A stretch of DNA of 64,000 nucleotides from Actinoplanes teichomyceticus ATCC 31121 (GCF_003711105.1 NZ_CP023865.1:6044501-6108500); one strand, 5' to 3'. Shown: positions 9,221 through 18,704, counted from the first letter of the stretch. The notes: generated from the sequence alone by a model not told the origin. Made by a program: numbers and translations.

Positions 9221-10062
9221 CACAACCTGCAGTTGGCGATGTCGGTCACCAGGATGGCACGGGCGCCGAGCTCGTACAGCTCGTCCATCACCCGGTGCAC
9301 CTGGCTGCGCTGGACCATCGCCTGCACGGCGACCCAGCCCTCACGGTGCAGCGGGGAGACCGTCGGCGACTCGATGCCCGGGGTCAGGGCGGTGGCCTGC
9401 TCCAGCAGGTCGGCGCGGACGTCGTACGCGAGCATCACGAAATTGCGGGCGACCAGCACGCCGTTGAGCCGCCGCAGCAGCTGCGACGCGCCGGCCGGCG
9501 GCTGCGCCTGACGGCCGATCAGCACCGCCGACGAGCGCATCAGCGGCTCGCCGATGGTGACCAGCCCGGCCTGGCGCAGCGTGGCGCCGGTCTCCACGAC
9601 GTCGGCGATCAGGTCGGCGACACCGAGCCGGACCGCGTTCTCCACGGCGCCGTCCAGGCGCACCACGTCGGCCTTCAGGTCCCGCTCGGCCAGATAGCGG
9701 CCGACCACACCGGGGTACGCGGTGGCGATCCGCTTCCCGCCGATCTCGTCCACCGAGGTCAGCGTGCCGGCCGGGGCGGCCCAGCGGAACGTGGCGCCAC
9801 CGAAGTTCAGGTCGAGCAGCTCGGTGGCCGGGACGCCGGAGTCGACGAGCAGATCGCGGCCGGTGATGCCGAGATCCAGATCGCCCGAGGCGACGTACGT
9901 GGCGATGTCGCGGGGCCGCAGGTAGAAGAACTCGACGTTGTTGGCTTCGTCACGGCACGCCAGATCCTTGGGATCGGTGCGCTGCCGGTAACCGGCGTCC
10001 TTCAACATCTGTGCCGCCGGCGCGGAGAGCGTGCCCTTGTTCGGAATGGCGATACGCAGCAT
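9220..10062 (-). CDS. hisG: ATP phosphoribosyltransferase (long form)
   Basis: Catalyses the first step of histidine biosynthesis, ATP plus PRPP to phosphoribosyl-ATP, in the cytosol. The 280 residues correspond to the long form that needs no HisZ. The catalytic domains start MLRIAIPNKGTLSAPA and contain YVASGDLDLGITGRDLL and the PRPP-loop region DLIADVVETGATLRQAGL. The last 75 residues or so form the ACT-like domain that binds histidine for feedback inhibition (LTPGIESPTVSPLHREGWVA). It follows hisE after 42 bases, and its stop overlaps the PH-domain gene. Confidence 0.98.
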   Translation of the reverse strand: MLRIAIPNKGTLSAPAAQMLKDAGYRQRTDPKDLACRDEANNVEFFYLRPRDIATYVASGDLDLGITGRDLLVDSGVPATELLDLNFGGATFRWAAPAGTLTSVDEIGGKRIATAYPGVVGRYLAERDLKADVVRLDGAVENAVRLGVADLIADVVETGATLRQAGLVTIGEPLMRSSAVLIGRQAQPPAGASQLLRRLNGVLVARNFVMLAYDVRADLLEQATALTPGIESPTVSPLHREGWVAVQAMVQRSQVHRVMDELYELGARAILVTDIANCRL

Positions 10063-10104
10063 TGACGTGCTCCTTCGTGCTCTGGGGACGGATCGGGGCG
10101 CACG

Positions 10105-10368
10105 TCAGAGATGTCGGTACACGTCCTTGAGTTCGAGACCGGTGGCGATCATCAGGACTTGAGCCTGGTAGAGCAGCTGCGAGAGCTCCTCGGCGGCCCG
10201 CTCGGGGCCCTCGTGCTCAGCCGCCATCCAGGACTCGGCCGCCTCCTCGACGACCTTCTTCCCGATGAAGTGAACTCCGCGCTGGAGCGCCTCCACGGTG
10301 CCCGAGCCGGGGGTCTGCTCCGCCGCTTTGCGCTGCAACTCGGCGAACAGTTCTTCGAACGTCTTCAC
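10105..10368 (-). CDS. hisE: Phosphoribosyl-ATP pyrophosphatase
   Basis: An 87-residue all-helical MazG-like enzyme that hydrolyses phosphoribosyl-ATP to phosphoribosyl-AMP, the second histidine step. The metal-binding residues are seen in [18 protein letters not shown] and the following [18 protein letters not shown]. It is a free-standing HisE, not fused to HisI, as is usual in actinobacteria. It is the first gene of a hisE-hisG-PH operon, divergent from the ABC importer at 10447. The remaining his genes are not in the window. Confidence 0.97.
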   Translation of the reverse strand: MKTFEELFAELQRKAAEQTPGSGTVEALQRGVHFIGKKVVEEAAESWMAAEHEGPERAAEELSQLLYQAQVLMIATGLELKDVYRHL

Positions 10369-10433
10369 GGGAAACGATTGTGGCAGCTCATCACGGCTTG
10401 ACGACGAACGCCCCCAGCGGTTGGGACGTCTTT

Positions 10434-10439
10434 TAAGCT
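10434..10439 (+). promoter_or_regulatory. Putative -10 box of a leaderless promoter for the ABC importer
   Basis: TAAGCT ends seven bases before the ATG at 10447. No Shine-Dalgarno sequence precedes the ATG. Confidence 0.5.
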
Positions 10440-10446
10440 GCCCGGC

Positions 10447-11312
10447 ATGGTCAGCCGTTTCACCCCCCTGTTTCTGGGCGGCGCCGTGCTGGCGCTCGCC
10501 ACCGTCACGGCCTGCTCCCCGGTCGACGACACCACCGGCACCGCGTCCCCGGCCTCCGCGGCGGCGGACCCGTGCCCGTCCGGCTCGCTCGGCACCGTCG
10601 CCGCGGGCAAGCTCACCATCGGCACCGACAACCCGGCGTACGAGCCGTGGTTCAAAGAGAACAAGCCGGCCAACGGCAAGGGTTTCGAGTCCGCCGTCGC
10701 CTATCAGGTGGCCGAGCGGCTCGGCTACCCGAAGGACAAAGTGGTCTGGACGTCGGTGACGTTCAACAACGCCATCGCCCCCGGGCCCAAGGCGTTCGAC
10801 TTCGACATCAACCAGTTCTCCATCACCGACGAGCGCAAGCAGGCGGTCGACTTCTCCTCGCCGTACTACCTGGTCCGGCAGACCGTGATCACCACCAAGA
10901 AGTCCAGGATCGCGGGCGCGAAGTCGCTGGCCGACCTGGCCGGGGCCAAGCTCGGCGCGCAGGTCGGCACCACCAGCTACCAGGCGATCACCGACATCAT
11001 CAAGCCGGCCGGCAAGCCGTCGGTGTTCAACAGCAACGACGACGCCAAGGCGGCGCTGGAGAACGGCACCGTCGACGGCATCGTGGTGGACCTGCCGACC
11101 GCGTTCTACATGACCTCGGCGGAACTGGACAACGGTGTGATCCTCGGCCAGCTGCCGCAGGTCGGCGTGCCCGAGCAGTTCGGCCTGGTGCTGGACAAGG
11201 GCTCGAAGCTGACCGGCTGCGTCAGCAGGGCGGTCGACCAGCTGCGCCAGGACGGCACCCTCGCGGTGCTGGAGAAGACGTGGCTGTCCGACGCCGGGGC
11301 GCCCGAACTCAA

Positions 11313-11316
<4 letters not shown>
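10447..11316 (+). CDS. Polar amino-acid ABC transporter, substrate-binding lipoprotein
   Basis: A 289-residue extracytoplasmic solute-binding protein of the SBP_bac_3 family. The N-terminus has a lipoprotein signal peptide with lipobox ATVTAC (Cys about residue 23), then a Thr/Ala/Ser-rich linker. The mature domain shows [51 protein letters not shown] and the second-lobe segment [11 protein letters not shown]. The Arg in DERKQ and the acidic IVVDLPTA match ligand-contact positions in polar amino-acid binders. It heads an operon: the permease GTG overlaps its stop codon. The specific amino acid cannot be told. Confidence 0.93.
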
Positions 11317-12152
<836 letters not shown>

Positions 12153-12156
12153 CATC

Positions 12157-12897
12157 GTGGTGCTCTCCTGCGTCGACGTACGCAAGACGTTCGGCGACCA
12201 CGTGGTCCTCGACGACCTCACCCTCTCCGTCGACGAACACGAGGTGGTGGCGCTGATCGGCGCCTCCGGCTCGGGCAAGTCGACCCTGCTGCGCTGCGTC
12301 AACCTGCTCACCGGCATCGACGACGGCACCATCCACCTGGACGGCGAGGAGATCACCGACCCGCGGGCCGACCCGGACCGGGTACGCCAGCGGATCGGGC
12401 TGGTCTTCCAGTCGTACAACCTGTTCCCGCACATGACGGTGCTCGACAACATCACGCTCGCGCCGGTCCGCGTACACCGCAGGCCCGTCGCCGAGGCCCG
12501 GGCGCAGGCCATGCAGTGGCTGGAGCGGGTCGGCCTGGCCGACCGGGCCGGGGCCTACCCGGACCGCCTCTCCGGCGGCCAGCAGCAGCGGGTGGCGATC
12601 GTCCGGGCGCTGGTCAACAACCCGCGGCTGCTGCTGCTCGACGAGGTCACCTCGGCGCTGGACCCGGAGCTGGTCGGCGAGGTGCTCACCATGATCCGGG
12701 ACCTCAAGGGCGAGGGCATGACCATGGTGCTGGCCACCCACGAGATGGGTTTCGCCAAACAGGTGGCCGACCGGGTGGCGTTCCTGGACGCCGGCCGGGT
12801 CCTCGAACAGGGGCCGCCCGAGCAGGTGCTCGGCGACCCCGTCGAGGCGCGTACCCGGCAGTTCCTGGCCCGCATCATCGAGGCGGGCCGGCTCTAG
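12157..12897 (+). CDS. Polar amino-acid ABC transporter, ATP-binding protein
   Basis: A 246-residue ATPase of the GlnQ/HisP class that powers the importer. Walker A is GASGSGKST (residues 35-43), the Q-loop lies in GLVFQSYNLFPHM, the signature is LSGGQQQR, Walker B is LLLLDEVTSALD, and the H-loop is ATHEMGF. It starts four bases after the permease, completing the operon. Its stop is three bases from the stop of ribH on the other strand, with no room for a separate terminator; the convergent transcripts must overlap or end within genes. Confidence 0.95.
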   Translation: MVLSCVDVRKTFGDHVVLDDLTLSVDEHEVVALIGASGSGKSTLLRCVNLLTGIDDGTIHLDGEEITDPRADPDRVRQRIGLVFQSYNLFPHMTVLDNITLAPVRVHRRPVAEARAQAMQWLERVGLADRAGAYPDRLSGGQQQRVAIVRALVNNPRLLLLDEVTSALDPELVGEVLTMIRDLKGEGMTMVLATHEMGFAKQVADRVAFLDAGRVLEQGPPEQVLGDPVEARTRQFLARIIEAGRL

Positions 12898-12900
12898 GCG

Positions 12901-13377
12901 TCAGTCCTTCTGGATCTCGCGGATGGTGAGCGCGGCGTCGAGCACGGCGACCGTGCTCTGCCATCCCTTGTCCTCGATCGAGTCCTCCAGGCCGGCCCGG
13001 TCGCGGGCCTGCCCGAGGCTGTGCACGGTGAGCACGCCGTGCGCGACCGGCGTCTGCTCGTCCAGCGCGACCCGGGTCAGCCCGGCCGTCACCGCGTCGC
13101 AGACGTACTCGAAGTGCTCGGTCTCGCCCTTGATCACCACGCCCAGCGCGACCACCGCGTCGCAGCGCTTCGCCAGCGCCTGCGCGACCACCGGCAGCTC
13201 CACCGAGCCGGCCACCCGGGTCACCACGACATCCGTGACGCCACACGCCTCGGCGGCCGCCCTCGCCCGCCCCACCATGTGGTCCACCAGGTCGTTGTGC
13301 CAGCGTGAGCCGACGATACCGAGCCGGAGCCCGGCCGCGTCGACGGGTTGCGTGTGCGGATCACCGAAGCCGGCCAT
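12901..13377 (-). CDS. ribH: 6,7-dimethyl-8-ribityllumazine synthase
   Basis: Condenses the ribityl-pyrimidine intermediate with dihydroxybutanone phosphate to lumazine, the penultimate riboflavin step. The 158-residue protein has the conserved GIVGSRWHNDLVDHMV N-terminal strand-helix, the VAGSVELPVVAQALAKR ribityl-binding loop, ALGVVIKGETEHFEYVC around the catalytic His, and the phosphate-binding region near the C-terminus. Known members form 60-mer shells or pentamers; the arrangement cannot be told here. It is the last gene of the rib operon, 45 bases after ribBA. Confidence 0.97.
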   Translation of the reverse strand: MAGFGDPHTQPVDAAGLRLGIVGSRWHNDLVDHMVGRARAAAEACGVTDVVVTRVAGSVELPVVAQALAKRCDAVVALGVVIKGETEHFEYVCDAVTAGLTRVALDEQTPVAHGVLTVHSLGQARDRAGLEDSIEDKGWQSTVAVLDAALTIREIQKD

Positions 13378-13422
13378 CTGAGTCCCCCTCTGTCGTCATT
13401 GTCGTCCTGCGACCCGCGCCGG

Positions 13423-14631
13423 TCAGCCCAACGCCTCGAACAGGTGCCCCATCCGGTCCCGCTTGGTGCGCAGGTAGCGGACGTTCTCCGGGTGCAGCCG
13501 GACGGGCAGCGCCTCGCGGCCGGTGATCCGCAGGCCGTACCCCTCCAACCCGGCCCGCTTGGCCGGGTTGTTGGTGAGCAGGCGCATCGAGCGCACACCC
13601 AGGTCGTACAGGACCTGCGCGCCCGTGCCGAAGTCGCGCGCGTCGGCCGGCAGGCCCAGCTCCAGGTTCGCGTCCACCGTGTCGAAGCCGCGGTCCTGCA
13701 GCTGGTAGGCCTGCAGCTTGTGCAGCAGCCCGATGCCGCGCCCCTCGTGCCCGCGCATGTAGAGCACCACCCCGCGGCCGGCCTCGGCGACCCGCTCCAG
13801 CGCGGCGTCCAGCTGCGGGCCGCAATCGCAGCGGCGGGACCCGAAGACGTCCCCGGTCAGGCACTCCGAGTGCACCCGGACCAGCACGTCCTCGCCGTCT
13901 CCCAGGTCGCCGTAGACCAGCGCGACGTGCTCGCCCTGATCGGCCTCGGTGCGGTAGCCGACCGCGGTGAAGACGCCGTGCTCGGTCGGCATCACCGTCT
14001 CCACCACCCGCTCCACCTGCCGGCCCGCCCGCTCCCGCAGGTAGGCCACCAGGTCAGCGATGGTGATCAGGACCACATCGTGCTCGGCGGCGAACCGCTC
14101 CAGGTCCGGCCGGCGCTGCATGGTGCCGTCGTCGTTGACCATCTCGCAGAGCACCCCGGCGGCCCGCCCGCCCGCCAGCACGGCCAGGTCGACCGCCGCC
14201 TCGGTGTGCCCCGGACGGCGCAGCACGCCACCCGGCTTGGCCCGCAGCGGCACGATGTGGCCCGGCCGGTTGAAGTCGCACGGCTCGGAGGCGGCCGACG
14301 ACAGCAGCCGGATGGTGTGCGCCCGGTCCGCCGCGGAGATGCCGGTGGTCACGCCGTGCCGCGCGTCGACCGTGACGGCGTAGGCGGTCTTGAAGGTGTC
14401 CTGGTTCGTCCGCACCATCGGGGGCAGGTCGAGCCGGTCCGCCTCGGCCTCCGGGAGCGCCACGCAGATGTACCCGGACGTGTACCGGACCATGAACGCG
14501 ACCAGCTCCGGGGTGGCGTGCTCGGCGGCGAAGATGAGGTCGCCCTCGTTCTCCCGGTCCTCGTCGTCCACCACGATCACCGGACGGCCGGCCCTGATCT
14601 CGGCGATCGCACGCTCGATGCGCTCAGACAT
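13423..14631 (-). CDS. ribBA: Bifunctional 3,4-dihydroxybutanone 4-phosphate synthase / GTP cyclohydrolase II
   Basis: A 402-residue fusion supplying both branches of riboflavin synthesis. The N-terminal RibB half (about 1-200) shows the acidic loop [20 protein letters not shown] and [10 protein letters not shown]; the C-terminal RibA half (about 205-402) shows the zinc site C-x10-C-x-C in [20 protein letters not shown] and the GTP-binding [20 protein letters not shown]. Both active sites look complete. Its ATG lies inside the last codons of ribE (eight-base overlap), so the two are translationally coupled. Confidence 0.98.
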   Translation of the reverse strand: MSERIERAIAEIRAGRPVIVVDDEDRENEGDLIFAAEHATPELVAFMVRYTSGYICVALPEAEADRLDLPPMVRTNQDTFKTAYAVTVDARHGVTTGISAADRAHTIRLLSSAASEPCDFNRPGHIVPLRAKPGGVLRRPGHTEAAVDLAVLAGGRAAGVLCEMVNDDGTMQRRPDLERFAAEHDVVLITIADLVAYLRERAGRQVERVVETVMPTEHGVFTAVGYRTEADQGEHVALVYGDLGDGEDVLVRVHSECLTGDVFGSRRCDCGPQLDAALERVAEAGRGVVLYMRGHEGRGIGLLHKLQAYQLQDRGFDTVDANLELGLPADARDFGTGAQVLYDLGVRSMRLLTNNPAKRAGLEGYGLRITGREALPVRLHPENVRYLRTKRDRMGHLFEALG

Positions 14632-15223
14632 TGCGGCTCCCCAGCATCTTCTCGACGTACTTGGCGATCACGTCGACCTCGAGGTTGACCGGCTCGCCGA
14701 CGGCCTTGCTGCCCAGCACGGTGTGCTTGGCGGTGGCCGGGATCATCCCGACCGAGAAGGTGTCCCCGGTGACCGCCATCACGGTCAGCGACACCCCGTC
14801 CACCGTGATCGAGCCCTTCTCCACCACATATCGCGCGAGATCGGCGGGAAGTGAGAAGGTGACCACCTCCCACTGGTCGGCGGGCTCGCGGCCGACGATC
14901 GTGGCGACCCCGTCCACGTGCCCCTGCACCAGGTGACCGCCGAGGCGGCTGCCGAGCGCGGCGGCCCGCTCCAGGTTCACCGCGCTGCCGACGGCGAGGG
15001 CGCCCAGCGACGAGCGGCGCAGCGTCTCGCCCATCACGTCGGCGGTGAACACGCCGTCGACGTTGTCGACCACGGTGAGACAGACCCCGTTGACCGCGAT
15101 CGAGTCGCCGTCACGGGCGTCCGAGGTGACCAGCGGACCGCGGACCGCGAGGACCGCGGAGTCCCCGCTGCCCTCGGTGAGCCGGACGACCTCGCCCAGC
15201 TCCTCGACGATTCCGGTGAACAT
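14624..15223 (-). CDS. ribE: Riboflavin synthase, alpha subunit
   Basis: A 199-residue enzyme that dismutates two lumazines to riboflavin. It consists of two similar lumazine-binding barrels: [15 protein letters not shown] ... [14 protein letters not shown] in the first half and [13 protein letters not shown] ... [14 protein letters not shown] in the second. The MFTGI N-terminus fixes the start at 15223; the open frame further upstream overlaps ribD and is not used. The stop lies eight bases inside ribBA. Its symbol varies between species (ribE or ribC). Confidence 0.97.
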   Translation of the reverse strand: MFTGIVEELGEVVRLTEGSGDSAVLAVRGPLVTSDARDGDSIAVNGVCLTVVDNVDGVFTADVMGETLRRSSLGALAVGSAVNLERAAALGSRLGGHLVQGHVDGVATIVGREPADQWEVVTFSLPADLARYVVEKGSITVDGVSLTVMAVTGDTFSVGMIPATAKHTVLGSKAVGEPVNLEVDVIAKYVEKMLGSRNV

Positions 15224-15234
15224 AGGCACGCCTC

Positions 15235-16320
15235 TCATTCCGCTTCGAGGTGGTGGGCGGGGCGGTCGGATGGCTTCGGGCGGAGCGTGGCGGTGAAGCG
15301 CAGGTCGCCCCCGATCTGCGCGATGTCGGTGAAGTCGAGCTCCAGGGCGTCGGCGATGGTGCCGATCCCCGCGTCGACCAGGGCCGGACGGCCGGCGCCC
15401 AGCAGTTTCGGCGCGACGTAGCCGATCACCCGGTCGACCAGGCCGGCCGCGAGGAACGCCCCGGCCAGGGTGGGACCGCCCTCGAGCAGGACGTTGCGGA
15501 CGCCGCGGGCGTACAGCCCGGCGAGCATGGCGTGCAGGTCGACGCGCCCGTCCGGCCCGCGGCCGGTCTCGGCGGCGGTGACGATCCAGGTCGGCGCGGC
15601 GGCGTCCCGGACGCGAGCGTCCGCCGGCGTACGCCCGTCGGTGTCCACCACCACGCGCAGCGGCTGCTTGATCGCCAGCGAGCCGTCCCGCAGATCGCGG
15701 ACGGTCAGCTGCGGGTCGTCGGCGAGTACGGTGCCGACCCCGGCCACGATCGCGTCCACCGTGCTGCGCAGCACGTGCACGTCGAAGCGGGACTCGGCGG
15801 AGCTGACCCACTGGCTGGTGCCGTCCGCGGCGGCCGACCGGCCGTCCAGGGTGGCGGCGAACTTCCAGGTGACGTAGGGCCGGCCCCGGCGTACGGCGGT
15901 GAGCCAGGCGATGTTGCCCAGCTCCGCCTCGGCCCGGCGCACCCCGCTCGCCACCTCGATGCCGGCCGCCCGCAGGGTCGCGGCGCCCCCGGAGGCGACC
16001 GGGGTCGGGTCGTCCACCGCGATCACGACGCGGCGCACCCCGGCCTGGATCAGCGCCTCCGAGCACGGACCGGTACGGCCGGTGTGGTCGCACGGCTCCA
16101 GGCTCACCACGCAGGTGCCGCCGCGGGCCAGCTCACCGGCCTGGGCGAGCGCGACGATCTCGGCGTGCGGGCCACCGGCGTACGCGTGGAAGCCCTCGCC
16201 GACGACCTCGCCGTCCCGGTCCAGCAGCAGGCAGCCGACCACCGGGTTGGGGCTGGTCGTGCCGAGGCCGCGGGCGGCCAGCGCGATCGCGCGGCGCATC
16301 GCCTCGTCCTCGGTCACCAT
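15235..16320 (-). CDS. ribD: Bifunctional diaminohydroxyphosphoribosylaminopyrimidine deaminase / 5-amino-6-ribosylaminouracil reductase
   Basis: A 361-residue two-domain riboflavin enzyme. The N-terminal deaminase (about 1-145) has the zinc motifs GGPHAEIVAL (H-A-E) and EPCDHTGRTGPC (P-C-x8-C). The C-terminal NADPH-dependent reductase (about 146-361) begins RPYVTWKFAATLDGRSAA and contains LLEGGPTLAGAFL. I place the start at ATG 16320 (MVTEDEAMRRAIALAARG), where family similarity begins. The frame stays open for 48 more codons upstream, but that stretch is the GC-rich repeat region of the leader. First gene of the operon under the FMN riboswitch. Confidence 0.96.
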   Translation of the reverse strand: MVTEDEAMRRAIALAARGLGTTSPNPVVGCLLLDRDGEVVGEGFHAYAGGPHAEIVALAQAGELARGGTCVVSLEPCDHTGRTGPCSEALIQAGVRRVVIAVDDPTPVASGGAATLRAAGIEVASGVRRAEAELGNIAWLTAVRRGRPYVTWKFAATLDGRSAAADGTSQWVSSAESRFDVHVLRSTVDAIVAGVGTVLADDPQLTVRDLRDGSLAIKQPLRVVVDTDGRTPADARVRDAAAPTWIVTAAETGRGPDGRVDLHAMLAGLYARGVRNVLLEGGPTLAGAFLAAGLVDRVIGYVAPKLLGAGRPALVDAGIGTIADALELDFTDIAQIGGDLRFTATLRPKPSDRPAHHLEAE

Positions 16321-16386
16321 CGGCGGCTCGTCCTCTCGCGCGCTCGTCGGGTCCGCGCGATCGGTCGCGCGGCGGTGAAGCCGCGC

Positions 16387-16503
16387 GGTCTCCCGCGCGA
16401 TCCGGTCCGCGCGATTGCCCGCGCGCTCCGGTCCGCACGGTCTCCCGCGCGGCCTGGTCCGCACGGTCTCCCGCGCGATCCGGTCCGCGCGATTGCCCGC
16501 GCG
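16387..16503 (-). repeat. GC-rich tandem repeat in the ribD 5' leader
   Basis: A 39-base sequence occurs identically at 16387-16425 and 16465-16503, with degenerate half-copies between them, giving a basic period near 20 bases rich in CGCGCG and GGTCTCCC. It separates the riboswitch from the ribD start codon by about 200 bases. As RNA it would be highly structured. Confidence 0.8.
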
Positions 16504-16550
16504 GTCTGGTCACGCGCGGCGAGGAGAGGGAGAAACGCCAAGAATCGGAC

Positions 16551-16618
16551 ACCGAGGGTACGCTTCGCGCACCCCGGTCGGATGCCACCCTCACTGAGGG
16601 CACACCCGTCCGATTCCG
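16551..16618 (-). terminator. Probable expression platform of the FMN riboswitch
   Basis: Immediately 3' of the aptamer on the minus strand come two hairpin-forming stretches. One has CCCTC/GAGGG arms inside a TCGGA...TCCGA frame (about 16612-16575). The next is an 8-bp stem GGGTGCGC/GCGTACCC with a GAA loop (16574-16556). The RNA then continues through a T-richer stretch (about 16549-16530). A transcription-termination mechanism fits, but alternative pairing with the aptamer was not worked out. Confidence 0.5.
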
Positions 16619-16785
16619 CGCGCTGTCTCCCATCCGGACTGTCTGACCGAGCTCTCGCCCGATCAACCGTCGGCCCCGGAGTTTCACCAGGTCCACCGGA
16701 TGGGTATTCGACCATCCGGGTCGCGGGCTTACCGACGCGGAAGCGTCGGATCACCGCCGGTTCGGAATTTCACCGAGTCCCGCCA
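16619..16785 (-). ncRNA. FMN riboswitch (RFN element)
   Basis: Read on the minus strand, the sequence has the conserved blocks of the RFN aptamer in order: GGTGAAATTCCGAACCGGC, GGTGATCC, AGCCCGCGACCC, CCGGTGGACCTGGTGAAA, CTCCGGGGCCGACGG, and the closing GTCCGGATGGGAGA. FMN binding is known to shut down downstream riboflavin genes by termination or by hiding the ribosome-binding site. Its position directly upstream of ribD agrees. Confidence 0.96.
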
Positions 16786-16852
16786 GCGCGTGGTGGGTTA
16801 CCCCTGAGTCTTGCACGTGCTCGCGGATTTGCCACCCCGGGCGCGAGCCATC

Positions 16853-18034
16853 TCACAACCGCCTGTCGACCATGGCCCCTACCAGGGCCGCCACGTGCTC
16901 GACCTCGTCCTCGGTGTTGTAGTAGTGCGGTGAGAAGCGCACCAGCGGGGGCAGCCCGCGGTCCTCGGTGTCGAACTGCTGGTGCGCCGGCTCGGTGCTG
17001 GTGACGTTGACGCCGGACTCGGCCAGCCGGGCCACCACCAGCTCCGACTCCACACCGTCGACCCGCGCGGTGACGATCGCGCACTGCTGGCGGCCCAGGT
17101 CGTGCACGGTCACGCCCGGAGTGTCCTCCAACAGGCCGCGCATCCGGTCGCCGAGCTCCGCGTTGCGCTTGCCGATCTCGGCCAGCCCGAGGTTCAGCGC
17201 CTGGTCGACGGCCGCGCCCAGGCCCAGCACCGCGGAGTAGTTCAACTCCCAGGTGCCGAACCGCCGCGCCCCCGGCGCCCAGCGGTAGCCGCGCGCGCCG
17301 TCCCAGGCCGCCGACCGGATCTCCACCACGTGCGGCTCCAGCCGCTCCAGCATCCCGCTGCGCACCCAGAGGAAGCCGGTGCCGCGCGGCCCGCGCAGGA
17401 ACTTGCGCCCGGTGCCGCAGAGCAGGTCACAGCCGATCTCCTCGACATCGACCGGGAACTGGCCGACCGACTGGGTGGCGTCGAGCAGGTAGGGCACGCC
17501 CGCGGCGCGGGCGATCTGCCCGACCTCGGCGGCCGGGTTGACCAGTCCGCCGGCGGTGGGCACGTGGGTCAGGCCGATCATTTTCGTACGCTCGTCGATC
17601 AGCGAGGCGAGCGCGTACGTGTCGATCTGCCCGTGCTCGTCGTTCGGCACCACCACGACCTCGGCGCCCACCCGCCGCGCGGCCCCAAGGTAGCCCAGGA
17701 CGTTGCTGCCGTACTCGTTGCGGCCGGTCAGAATGCGGTCGCCGGGCGCCAGCGGGATCGCGTGGAACGCCGCCTGCCAGGCATGGGTGGCGTTGTCGAA
17801 CAGCGCGATCTCGTCGGCCCGCCCGCCGAGCAGCTCGGCCAGCCCGGCGTGGACCGCGGCGACCCGCTCGGCGGCCGCGTCCGCCGCCTCGTACCCGCCG
17901 ATCCGCGCCTCCGACTCCAGGTGGCCGATCACGGTGTCCAGGGTTGCCTGCGACATCAGGGCCGCGCCCGCGTTGTTGAGGTGGATCCGGTGCCGGCAGC
18001 CGGGGGTGGCGGCACGAAGCGCGTCGACGTCCAT
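16853..18034 (-). CDS. Class V aminotransferase-fold PLP enzyme
   Basis: A 393-residue fold-type I PLP enzyme related to cysteine desulfurases and isopenicillin-N epimerase-like proteins. Visible landmarks are HLNNAGAALMSQATLDTVIGH near the N-terminus, FDNATHAWQAAFHAIP, the PLP-phosphate and Asp region YLLDATQSVGQFPVDV, and the Schiff-base lysine in CGTGRKFLRGPRGTGFLWVR (K about residue 213). I see no mobile cysteine loop of a canonical IscS/SufS, so desulfurase activity is doubtful; a lyase or epimerase is possible. It diverges from the TetR gene at 18111, and the palindromes between them suggest shared control. Confidence 0.88.
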   Translation of the reverse strand: MDVDALRAATPGCRHRIHLNNAGAALMSQATLDTVIGHLESEARIGGYEAADAAAERVAAVHAGLAELLGGRADEIALFDNATHAWQAAFHAIPLAPGDRILTGRNEYGSNVLGYLGAARRVGAEVVVVPNDEHGQIDTYALASLIDERTKMIGLTHVPTAGGLVNPAAEVGQIARAAGVPYLLDATQSVGQFPVDVEEIGCDLLCGTGRKFLRGPRGTGFLWVRSGMLERLEPHVVEIRSAAWDGARGYRWAPGARRFGTWELNYSAVLGLGAAVDQALNLGLAEIGKRNAELGDRMRGLLEDTPGVTVHDLGRQQCAIVTARVDGVESELVVARLAESGVNVTSTEPAHQQFDTEDRGLPPLVRFSPHYYNTEDEVEHVAALVGAMVDRRL

Positions 18035-18074
18035 ACCCGCAGATTGTCAGAGCGGCCGACGTCACGCACCTGGC

Positions 18075-18112
18075 GTAGACAGTGTCTACGAGCTCTGGTA
18101 GACACTGTCTAT
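18075..18112 (+). promoter_or_regulatory. Two palindromic operators upstream of and overlapping the TetR start
   Basis: GTAGACA-G-TGTCTAC at 18075-18089 is a perfect 15-bp palindrome. GTAGACA-C-TGTCTAT at 18098-18112 is nearly perfect and runs into the ATG at 18111. Centres are 23 bp apart, about two helical turns. Dyads of this size are typical TetR-family sites, and the position would block both the tetR start and the divergent aminotransferase promoter. Confidence 0.75.
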
Positions 18113-18704
18113 GCCCGCTGACGACGCCCTACGCGACCGGTTGGTGCGGGTCGGGGCCGAGCTGTTGCGTACCGGAAGTCCCGAAGCTCTCTCACTGCGT
18201 GAGATAGCCCGGCGCGCCGGCGTCTCGCACGGCGCGCCGCGCCGCTATTTCCCGACCCATCTGTCACTGCTGTCGGCCATCGCCCGGTCCGGCTACGCCG
18301 ACCTGTCCGCCCAGGTCACCGCGGCCCTGCTGGCCGCCTCCCCGGATCCACGCGAGCAGATCGCCACGATCGCCCACCTCTACGTACGGTTCGCCGCCAC
18401 CAACCGCGGGATGTTCGAGCTGATGTTCCGCCACGATCTGTTGCAGAGCGGCTATCTGGGCCTGCGTGACGACGCGCTCCCGCTGTTCCGGCTGCTGGTC
18501 GACCAGGTCGCCGCCGCACGCCCGGCATCCGGCCCACTCGCCGCCCCGCCCGCCGAGACCACCGCGGCCGCGATCTGGTCCGCCCTGCACGGCGTCGCGG
18601 AGCTGTGGAACTGGGGTTCGCTGACGCTCGCCACCAGGGCCACCGACCCGGCGCCGTTCATCGACGCCGTCCTGGACGCCCACCTCGGGCCGCCGGCCCA
18701 CTGA
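18111..18704 (+). CDS. TetR/AcrR-family transcriptional regulator
   Basis: A 197-residue dimeric repressor of the usual length. The N-terminal helix-turn-helix spans about residues 28-48 (SLREIARRAGVSHGAPRRYF), followed by a helical ligand-binding domain with the segment YVRFAATNRGMFELMFRHDL that resembles the WHG/TetR_C class. The start codon lies inside the second operator, so mRNA would be leaderless or nearly so, and autoregulation is likely. The ligand is unknown. The divergent class V aminotransferase is the obvious candidate target; the acyltransferase downstream is separated by 310 bases. Confidence 0.92.
   Translation: MPADDALRDRLVRVGAELLRTGSPEALSLREIARRAGVSHGAPRRYFPTHLSLLSAIARSGYADLSAQVTAALLAASPDPREQIATIAHLYVRFAATNRGMFELMFRHDLLQSGYLGLRDDALPLFRLLVDQVAAARPASGPLAAPPAETTAAAIWSALHGVAELWNWGSLTLATRATDPAPFIDAVLDAHLGPPAH

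Noticed and set aside
16321..16464. 48-residue N-terminal extension of RibD
   Set aside because: The deaminase family begins at MVTEDEAM; the extension is repeat-encoded Arg/Ala/Gly sequence. Kept only as an alternative.
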